Shown here: in pieces, positions 50,401 through 62,400 of the stretch
Layout of the letters: the number at the start of each line of letters is the position of its first letter
Numbering within the stretch: position 1 is the first letter of the stretch
Assembly (NCBI GenBank): GCA_030562195.1
Contig: JAUJPP010000007.1
Location: 27,711,769-27,775,768, forward strand
Direction: 5' to 3'
Length of the DNA: 64,000 bases
From: Nipponacmea schrenckii
Lineage: Eukaryota; Mollusca; Gastropoda; Lottiidae
Translations under genes and position numbers: made by a program
Notes under the pieces: generated by a model
The model's input: only the letters and a program-made list of their open reading frames with translations
Database searches by the model: none
Told to the model about the DNA's origin: nothing

Positions 50401-53400
50401 AAGAATAGTTGGTACTGCAGGGAACATCCTCAGACACTTTATCCTCTTGGAGATCATTATCCCTTTCAGGCAACCCATCATGTACAGTTGGATGGACTGG
50501 TTCCTTGGGTGGTTCAGGATGATCCAAAGAAATAGATGTATCAAAGATAGATGGATCCTTGATATCCGAAGGCAATTGTTCAGATGTTGTAATATTGTTT
50601 TGTTCCTCAAGTTCTTTACTTAAATCTGGATCTTGCTCAATGATTTGTTCTGAATCGTCCTTGGATTCTCTTGTATCACAGCTAGTCCTTTTTAAATTCA
50701 TTTGAGTCGATTTGGTCATTTCATTATTGCACTGATCAATATAAACTTTGCTATTGTCTGATTCTAATTCCTCAATCTCAGACACACTGGGTAATCTCCC
50801 TTGTCTTACTAATGCCTTATCAAGAGCGCAATCAAACTCTAATGCACCAGGTTTGTCCTGTATCCTAGGTCCTTGATCATTGCTAGTTGAGGTCATGTCT
50901 TTGTTATAGTCTATTTCTTCATCATCTTCAAAAGACAGTCTGTAGTTCTGATTTGAATAATCAACAGACGTCATTTTAGAAGTTATCTGCTGCTCTAAAA
51001 CTGAATCTGCTACTTCCATTTTAGTTTTGTTTGAATCTGCAACCACTATGCCATAAGCTCAGACTATGGTTGACATTCTCTTGAATTCATTTTCTCTTTT
51101 TAAAAATCAAAGAGTCAAAACAATGATGACCACAGTGAACGACAGAAATTGTATTTGAGACGAGGAAAATTAGACATTGTTGACAAAACTAAAGTAGTTA
51201 AAATAGAGTCCAGACATGACACACTACCTAGAGCTAATATATCTCAACACATATTTAATCACACTTCTCATAAACCTTGTCAATATCAAGACTAGGTTCT
51301 CTTACACTCTCTTTTCATTTTCTGTTATGAGAAACTCATTTTCAGCAATATTCAAGCATATTTCAATATCCAAATCCATATGTTGTCAATTGCTGTACTA
51401 AGTTATGTCAACTATTTAATACATTATTCATAATACGTTATGTTTTCCAATCTCTAGGTCAATCATTTTAAAAAGACTGTTTTATAAAACTAAACAGATT
51501 TTTCATCAGATATTGTTACCGATGCAAAACTTCACTCCAACTGTTACAGATGTGAATGAAGTATTTTAAACTATTTTGTAAATTATGTTGAGTTCAAACA
51601 GAGTTGACAATTCACATTGTTCATTGTGTCCAAAACAACCAGATTTTTTCACAAACACACATTAAAATCTCCACACTTCTATTTTTTATAGAATTTTCAC
51701 AAAGTTAAAACTACATCATATTTGACATGAGTGTTTCATTGAGGACTTCTAATGCTTTCGAACAAAGTCTTATGTCTACACCAACACAAATGGTTCAATA
51801 AAGACTGGTATGTTTGACTAACTCACTACTTGGTCTCCTCCTTAAACTAGAGAGATAAAAGTTGTACCTCCACTTCCGCTAGTCAACAATCAACAAATTT
51901 TACTTGTGTTACTAATCTATACCTAACCAACGTTCTGTCACAAAATTTAACAACATTTTCACATACTTTAAACAACTGATAGGTCACATGTTCTCATTGT
52001 GAATCCACCAAACCGATCGTTGGGGCATGTCCCTCTACTCATACAAGTTCCGCACTAGTAACTATCTAAGTAAAAGACTATATAGTGGAGGTACAGTCCT
52101 AAGGTAAAATACACAATCTATTCTAGTCTCTATTGTAGAGATAAGTAATGAACACACCCTATATACAAGCCAGTTTAACAGTTCTCAGGTATAGTGTACA
52201 ATAGTTAGGTATCTGGTAGATTTACTGTTATATTTCCCTGTCTATATGTTTCAGGTTCAATAAAAAATTAACAAATTAATCTCAGCTTTCTAATGTCATA
52301 AACAATACTAGCTGGCTGAAGATAGAATTTTCAAGCAGAAAGAATATGAGTATTACTGCACTGTTAACATATTAGCATATCAATCTTCAGTTGACACAAA
52401 AAAAATTCATCTTCTTTACCAGCAAATCTCGACAAATCCAAATGGTGTGGACGTCATATTAGGACTCTCTTTGAAAAAAATCTATGTTGAGCACAAAATA
52501 TTAAATCTAGTTTTAAACTTGAATGCAGTCTACATTATACAATTATTAGTTTGAAATTTAGTTCGCTTTTAGAATCATATTCAGTTTTATCCAAACCTAG
52601 ATCTATAATAAACTAACACTTGTTACATGGCAAAATATGATAAATTCACAGCTTTTCTGTAAACTTTGTACGTGATAATATCTTTTAAATGAACACATCA
52701 CAATATGATATTAAAACCAATGATATAAAATAATGAGATGACAGTTTGAGGAAAGATAAGTCTACAGCTGGTGTAGGCTACAAAATAAAGGTTGCTCTAA
52801 ATATTTATATCAATAATTAATCAAATTTCCATCATAAGTTTACATAATGTCAAACCATAATAAGTATTATAAAATAAACACTACTTATTTACATATATAG
52901 GGCTGATTTTACACATATTCTAGCTTAGTCAAACTATGTTGTTTAACTTGTACTCAATCCATTTGTAAATTCTTTTTTGCAATAAAAATGTTGAAACTAA
53001 ACTAGTCAAACTTAATTTTATCTGCTTCTCAATGTTATGTACACCAATTTAAATGCTATTATAACAGTTACCAACGCCTCTGGTAGACAATACTGTCTCC
53101 AATTCAATCTTCTACCTATTAGCTTGAAACACTCAAATTAAAGTAAAAAATCGGAATCTACTTAATGTGTCCAGTGTCAGGATTTGACTTGATGTCACTA
53201 TGCAACTTTATAAACCATGCATCTACTTCCTACAGTTCAAATGGTGATAAATTGATAGCCTCTTACATACTTGTTACATAATTAAAAGATAGCTTGTCAG
53301 GCAAGGTAACAAACACCAACTGGCAGCATTGAATTTGAATATTAAATTAAGCAATAACTAAAAAAAACATTCACTGAATGAATATTGAAGTCAAGGGCAA

Positions 53401-56400
53401 AAACTAAAAAACTGTTCATGGAAACTTGACCACCATCTTATCTATTTCAATTCTCATACCAAGTTTCATCAAATCTATTAAAAAATTGTAGCATTTGTCA
53501 AATTCAAACTTGACTGAGGTCTAATCAATTCCAATGCTCACAACAAGTTTCATCAAAATTGGATGAAAACTATAGCTTCTATTGCATACACAAGTGAATT
53601 TTAATGTTTTTTCATTTAATCAAGGGCAATAACTCATAAACCGACATCTGGAATCGCACCATTTTTTAACTTGTCGGAGATGTTATTAAGATGAATACAC
53701 ATACCAAGTTTCATTAAAATCAGATAAAAACTACAGCTTTTATTGCGTACACAAGAAAATTTTAACCTTTTTTCATTTAATCAAGGGCCATAACTCATAA
53801 ACCGACATCTGGAATCACACCATTTTTGAACTTGTCCGAGATGTAATTAAGATGAATAAACATACCAAGTTTCATTCAAATCGGATAAAAACTACAGCTT
53901 CTATTGCGAACACAAGTAAATTTCAACGTTTTTTCATTTAATCAAGGACAATAACTCATAAACAGACATCTGGCGAGATATTATCGAGATGAATACGCAT
54001 ACCAAGTTTCATTCAAATCGGACGAAAACTATAGCTTCTATTGCATACACAAGTACATTTTAACATTTTTTCATTTAATCAAGGGCCATAACTCATAAAC
54101 CGACATCTGGAATCGTGCCATTTTCCAACTTGTCCGAGATATTATCAAGATTCAAGATGAACACACATACCAAGTTTCATTAAAATCGGATGAAAACTAT
54201 AGCTTCTATTGCGTACACAAGTAAATTTTAATGTTTTTTTCATTTAATCAAGGGCAATAACTCATAAACCAACATCAGCTGTTTTAGAATTTGTCCAAGA
54301 TGAATGCACATACCAAGTTTCACGTACAGAAGTAATTGTTGACGGACGGATGGACGAACAGACGTGATGGCAATATATGTCCACATTTTCATGTGGGCGT
54401 ATAAAAATTATATTGTTATCAAATATAAGCCACATTAATACTGGATAGATTAAATAGCACATAGAAATAATATCCAGGCTGACATGATAATTAAAGCACA
54501 GGATTATTCAACACAATGACTGACACAAATCTTTCACATCATCCATGCATGAATGTGACTATGTGTACAGTTATCTTTCCAGAATCTTTTCAGCGATCCA
54601 AATTCTCATACTGAAATAAGCTAATTGTAGTATAATGCAATTTAGGACAATCTCTAGAATCATGAAAGCTGCCAAATTCTGACAGACTAGTGCAGAGCAG
54701 ATTTGGAGGTCTGGATTTGTTCTTTCAATTCTTGTAAAAACCAATACAGTCCAGTTAACAAGACTCGCAAAATGGCTGGAGGCAAATATGATGACTAAGT
54801 TCTAAATATTGTTGTTGATAGGTTGAATATTCTTATGACTTCTTAGGAGATAACACTCAAAGTTTAGGCTAACCTATAACAGAACCATGGTCCCTAGGTT
54901 CATACACTGAACGTCATTTTGTAATCTATTAACCAAACAGCAAAGGACACTCAATGATTTTAATTTTCTCTTCAGTCATTATTTTGTTAAGAATCACAAA
55001 ATCAAAAAATATCAATATGGGAGGACCAGAAGGAATAAGCAGACTGGTGGTGGTAAAAAGAATATTGCTGCACATAATTTAATCTCCAGAAAAAAAAGCT
55101 TAAATCAACAAAAATTCTGGTATTTGTAGTCACTTGATGTCCACCTTTTTCAATACAAGGGTGATAATTTATTCTACCTGTCGATCTCTCTTTAAACCCA
55201 ATTATAGATTACATGGTAATTTGCCTTTTAATTAAACCATGATGTCACATGTCAATATTACTTTCACTAGATTAGAGATTATAAAACAAGCACAACAATA
55301 AGTCAAAGATGAAGAGACAATTTGACAATCAAGTACAGATGTTAATCTGACATTAACTGTGATTGTCAATCATGCAAAACCACTACATTGTGATTGTTCA
55401 TTAAACATTTTGAGCTTAAAAAGAGAACATGATTGGAAGATTTAAACATTAAAAAAATAACTGGAAAAGGACATTTCACATCTATTTATTCAAGGATGAT
55501 GAATGGTGACATTTTGAGGGTGTGCATGATAAACTCACAAATATATGTGAAACTCTATGTAGTCTTTTAACATAATAGTGAAACTGTGTATAAGACATGA
55601 ATTCGGTCTTGTACACCCTATATTTGATATACTTCCTTTTAAATATCAGTGGGCTTATTGACACATTAATAATATAACTAGAAGATTATGACTATCCTAT
55701 ACGCTTAAGTTACGCTACTGCAGTTTTTCAATATCTAATTTATTAATAAACACATATAACATGATGCAGTGAGTGTCCATATGTGATAAAATGAATACAA
55801 ATTGTATTTCTTGCATTTAGACATAATATATTTTATGACAAGCAAATATTTTAACCAATTTTGAAATTAACCTGTTGAAAAATTGAACAACACTTAGACA
55901 AAACATCTTCTCTTTCAGAAGTGTAAAAGATGCCCACAATGTATCAAACATCCAAAACAATATTGTTCATTTTATGTAGACTGCATGTAAATGTATGGTT
56001 AAAGGTATAATATGGTAGATCATATGTATGTTCAGAATACATATATATATATTTATATAAGGAAATGGAATTAGCTTAGGGTCGAGAAGGGGTTTAAACA
56101 GGGGGATATTTTACCACTGTAAGATGCTTCAGAAGAAATTTGCTTTCAGGAAATCTATCCATCTCTTAATGTGCACAATAAAGATCATTTGAAAGTTGGC
56201 ATTGCCCGTTTTCATTAGCCAGAAAAATATAGGAATGCCTCTTGAGGAAGTTAGGGATCTCCTGATATAATAGATGAAACTTGAGTGTAATTGAATTATA
56301 ACATAATGATTGTGTATAAATTTGGACAAAGTATTTTTGAATGAACATAATACTTGTATTGGCATTGATAAAAACAATGTTTGATAAAAATGAATGTGTA

Positions 56401-59400
56401 GTACTGGTATGCCAATTAAAGTAATTGTGTGTTAATAAAGCAATCTTAGATATATGTAGAATAGTATTATGCAATGACAGTTGTTTTTTTAAACTTAAAA
56501 TTATATGCATATATTTTAAAACTTGGTCATTTTGACTATGATTTCAAATGGATGAAATGCAAAATCTAGAAAATTAATTTGAAAGTGGTGCGCACTATAT
56601 TCACAATTATACAGTACATACCTATTGAGATCTTTCTGTGTTTTATAAGCCATAGACAGCTCATCATCTTCATTAACCAAGTTATCTTGTCCACTATAGG
56701 ATTCTTTAGCTATAGAGTGGGTAGAAATGGTACGATCAGCTAACATAGCACGAAGTTGTAGACATTCCTCTCTTCTCCTGTCGAGTTCATCACCCATAGC
56801 ATCATATCTCTCTGTAACATAATATAGTTCCAAGTTAGATGGGGAACTTAACAGGGCTAGACATACTGTGATTCTAAAAGGGAAAGTGAAAATGTGAAAT
56901 TGTCAAGAAACAAACAATTAAACAAACAAGCAATTAACGTTTTTATATACAACTTTGAAACATGTCTATGATCTTTTAGTAGGGTTTTAGTTTCTAATAA
57001 AAGACAAATTCCATAGCATAGTTTCTTTGAAATACATTGGCTCAGAAATATACTAGCATTTAACCAAACATTTTTGATTGCTGCCTGAATTTGACTTTTT
57101 TTTGCTAGAAAACTTTCAACCTATAACCTAAAACATACGACATTTTTCTTATGTCTAAAACTGTGCACTAACTAGTAAATGTCCTTTACTCCTAGCAAAA
57201 ATATATTCAAAACCTGTTGACTAAAGGATAAAATGGAAGGATAACACGGGAGATGTTGACATCTTACCCTTCGTAATCTGAGTTGTGTGTGATTTTTTCT
57301 TGAATTTGTCTAAAGATGAAGTAATAAAGAAAAGATGATATAAGACCACACCAACAAGCAACCCAGTAAATACAAGCCATAGAATAGGTGCCAAGTACCA
57401 CATGCAATAGTAAAGAGAAATAAGAAATGAAAATTAAAATAATAACAGAAAAACATTTATTAAAGGGATAATAGGCGTTATACACTCGGCCTATGGCTTC
57501 TATTTGTGTTCAATAAGTGAAATATATACGTATGCATCCCGCACTTTACCAAATTTTAAAAAGCGACAATAAAAATATATACGGAATTTTTTTAAAAAGT
57601 GAGCCAGTGACGATTCTATTCAGTTTGAGAATAAAAGCGTCTGGTAAATCAATGCTTAAACATTCAACAGTAGGGGTCAAGGACGCGTGAAAACCCACAT
57701 GTTAAAGTTACTTCATTTCATATTTAAACCATTTGAAAATCCATAAATGTAAGTATTAAGCATTTTATAATTAACTACTTGATTTTGTAGATTTATCCGA
57801 TAATAGAGGGATTTTGATGTATAGTTATGACATCAGGTAAGTCCACTGATGGGAACATACTGTTTTTGTCCAAATTTGAGTGAAATTAAATTTTTATGTT
57901 CCTACTAACGCCTATTATCCCTTTATTATTAAGAAAATGGCCCACATGAGTATTAAAACTGCTTTTTTCTATTTCCTGTTTAATATTCTTTTGCTAGTTT
58001 ATTTGTTATGCACTGACATACAACCATTATACAGTGTAGAATATTATAAACATTTTCAAATAATTTTTCTTCCATTGCTGTATAGCAAATATGTTTGATA
58101 CAGGTTTGTCTTAGAATAAAAGTTAATTACTACATAAAATTAGCAACATATACAACCAACTAAACACTTTAAAGGGACTGTAAATAGGTTTTTCAATTTC
58201 ATGAAAACTAAGCATTCTATCACATCACTATCTCAAGAGCTAAAATCACAAGTCATAAGTGACTTTGCGATACGATAGTGATGTCATTAAACTCTTAGCT
58301 TCAGTCGAATGGCAGGAACCACTAGCTGAAAATAGGAATGTTGTAAATGCTGCCATCGGCGTCCAAAAAACACAAACCTCTTTACAATCCCTAGCACGAC
58401 ATCCTTATAAGTAGAACTACAAGCCAAACACTAAATATTGAACAAGTGTAAAATACTCACCCATAAATTTCTTGCCAGTTTGTGATAACTCTCCACTTCT
58501 ATCATCCAGATCTGTGCTTTCAGCTATAGCATTCATTAACCTTGATACTTCACGTTTCAATTTATCATTCTCATTTTCTAATTCTTGCATCTACAATTAA
58601 TATCATACTGTATCAGTTTGACTAAACAAAATATTACAATGAACAGGACAAAATGAATAAAATGTGTCAAAAATAAAAAAAATCCACCCATGTTTAAGTT
58701 GAGGTAGAGAAGATTTCTACTAAATTTAATTCATTTAAAGTAAGGTTGATTTTATTTGAAAGGATAATACAATATTTTTGGAACAAATTAGTGGTTTAAG
58801 ATCACTGATGACTGCGGATATACTGGGTATAATTACCGGTACTTTCTATGTTTTGTGCAACATGCACTCTAATCTACAAGTGTGTAGATGTCTTGAATGA
58901 AAATATGCAAGACAAGCATAGATTAGAATATCATAGCTTGCAATTTTACAGAAAGAATTTGTTTGCTTTTTTAAAGAAAACATCCATAGAAGATGAACAC
59001 AGCATTATTTTTTATTTCAAATTCATGCTAAATCAGAAGTGTAAAGTATAATCAGAAACGAAATATATCCAAGCTGGTAATTTGAGAGAAATTTATGTGA
59101 ATGAAACAATGGTAATAGAATTAAAATCCCTAACGATATATATGAATGCACAGAGGTAGGCAAAGTAAGGCAATCATTGAGTTGAACAGTTCCTCTTATT
59201 TGCAAGACAAAAGATGATTATTAAGTTCTAAATTTGCGCTAAGAGTGTATTATATTACAGCACAGAATCTAAATCTACTAGGCATAGGCATATATATATT
59301 TTGGTGCCCCGTAGTATACCTTGAGGCTTTGAAAGGCCATATCACCACCCAGAAAATGAGATTCTTCCTCAATATTCTGCTCATCCAGTCTTTCTGTTAA

Positions 59401-62400
59401 ATGATATTTTTGTTCCTCCAGATCACGGACACGTTTTTGTAATTTAAGTACCAAAACAGCATCATCAAAATTACCCCCATCTTCCTGTTGAGTTTTAATA
59501 TTGTAAATATGAAGGGTTTGGGCAATACTAATTCCTATGCTCACAATTCATGCACAGAAATTCCCAATGAGTAGATTTATACAAAAAATTATTGCCATAT
59601 TGTGGTCTTGACATGTCATTTAGATATGAAGAGTTGTCTCCCATGGGATAAGCCTTGATAAGGCCTGAGTTGGTGAATGGACGATTCCAAATCAGGTCCT
59701 TTTTCTGATTCATTTCACATCATTAAAGGTTATCAATCATAATCTGAAAAAAAAAAACTTTTAAATATGAATAATAGCTTACCTTAAGATTATTGAAAGC
59801 TGAACCTGTGACTTGTGGTGCATCATTGCTATCCTCATATCTGTCAATTCTTTCTTGTAAATGTTGTCGTTCTTTCTCTAGATCTTTCACCTTACTCTGT
59901 AGTTTTAATACTAGACTGACATCTACTTGAGCTTCCTGCAAAATATATTGGGAATGAGACATCACTTTCAGTAGACTATTCATACTAATAATGTTTATAC
60001 ATCCCTTTTGAATAAGCTGAACATTATCAAATCAGAGCTTACAAATGCATGTCATATACAATTAGAAAGCCCTTAAATTGTCTTTTGAGAGGAAAAGCAA
60101 CAATGATACACTTATTAAGAAGAGAACACATGAGGCCAAGTGTCATATTGTGGTCTTAATATATCAAATCTGTATTAAGAGTAGTCTCCCTTGAGATTTA
60201 GGTAGATAGCCTTAATGAGATGGTTTATCATAATTTCATAGACTTCCCAATATAACACAAGGAAGGAGCATGCTTCTGATTTGGGAAAAGTGTAAATATA
60301 TTGTATAGGAGAAGAACCATAGTCATTGTGCCAGCAGACGACACTTACCTTGTGTCCTGTTACCTCATTCATGACCCTGTCTAATATATTGGGTCTCTGA
60401 GCCTCAGATTTTCTCTTGACAGTTTCATAGCCTTGATCCTTAGAAAAACAAGCCAGGGTAAGCAAGACAATAAATAAAAAGGAAATGTCCATTTAAACAA
60501 ATATCAAAACTCTGAAACTTTCTGATTCTTGTCTGGGCTGCTATTGTGAAAGACACTTTAGAAAAATATATGTCCTGATGAGTGAATTTGTATCCAAAAC
60601 GACAGTTATCAGAAGGTAAATAAGAGTCATTGAGTTTCAAAGTTCTTATTGATTGAGTGAAGAAAAGGAATTTAAATACTGTTTCCATCACCAAATATTG
60701 ACATTGCTACAAACATTAGGAAGAATAAACATGCATATATTAAAGTGCTTCAATGCTTTTTTCATGCTTGAAATCTTAGAAGATAGGAAGACAGCATAGT
60801 TTCCTTGAAATAGAGTCTTTTAATTTTAAAGATATCTTGAGCCAAATTTGAGAAAGAATAACTGTCATGGCTGTTGTTTTGAATGGTTTCCTGCTCACTA
60901 TAGACGCATTTAGAAAATACAATTCAAAATTATAAAATGTTTGCAATCCAAAATGTCTGAAACATCATAAAGCCAAAATTCTCAAAAAAATACTAAAATA
61001 ACCATAGCAACAACCTTGATCTCTATACATGATGAAATTTCAAAACAATGACTGTATAATACCTCTTCTCTTTCTTTCTCTTCATTGTTTCGTTCTGTGT
61101 CTGCTGAACTGCTGTATGATTCAATACTGACAGCGCTGATATCCGACGGTGTGCGTTTATGTCCAGTGGGGCTGGTCACTATTTCTAATTCTCCTTGTAA
61201 ATTCTCAAACCTTTGTTGTAGCCTGGCGTGTTCTTTCACTAACTTTTGATGATGACTTCGTTCTGATTCAAACTCAGCTAATAATAGTTTATTGGCTGCT
61301 TCTAACTTGTCTTTAACTAGACCTACAAAATGCCAAAAAATGTTATAATAATGAAAATTATGACACCATATGCTTTTGGAAAATAATTTTGATGAAAATT
61401 ATGAAAGAGCTCAGTGATTATTTTCATCACAAAATATAGACAGATTCAATACTGCTTTAAGACTGGTCAAAGAGTGGCAAAGGGATTAGAATTAGATTTA
61501 AGGACACAAGCCAGAAATTTCAATTACCTGCTGTACTGCTTTCAGCTTCTTTTAATTTTTCTTGAGCTAGATTAAGTTGATTCTTAATTTTCTCTTTTTC
61601 CTCTAGAACTTCATCTATGATCTAAAAAAAACGTCCATGTTGAAAAGAAGTTTAAAACTTAGAAATAATATTTGAGCATTCTGGACAATATTGAATCATA
61701 CAGAGAGGACTAATATAATCAGTAGTACTAGTACTTTGTCTGGAGCAAAGCAAATGGGTGCTGTAAATCTGTACTAATACTACTATAATTGAAGCCTGTT
61801 TCCCAATACTTGTCATAATATATGTCTCAGATGATATACGTGTGAATAAAAATTGATTATATTAAAACAAAACATAACATTAAATCATTTTTGATCAATT
61901 GAAAGGAAATGGAGTTTTACATCTTTAAAAACAAGGCATAAATCATTTCTTAGACCTCTGACAATATATCTACAAGAAATAATAATTCAGGACAACCATC
62001 ATACCTTATTGTGATCTTTCTTCATCAGTTCTTTCTCAGATATAAGGTCTTGTTTTTCATTTCTTTCAGTTTCCAATTCAGTCTTCAATCTTTGTATTTC
62101 AGCCAATAATTCAGTGATCTTATTTGAAGAATCTAGTGCTACTTCTTTATTTTCTTTTAATTTGGTAATTTCTGACTTCAACTGAACTATCTTAGCTTCT
62201 TCCTGTTTCACCTCCACAACTTCTTTGGTCTATTCAAGAAAAATATTATTTTATTTTTGTTCCATCAATGAACATCATCAATGAACATTAATGAATATCA
62301 ACGAACATTAATGAAGATGATGGCATCAATTATCAATATTTACTTTTGGGAACTTTAGTAAAAACATATGAGAAAAATGTTAAAAATATTTGAGATTCAT

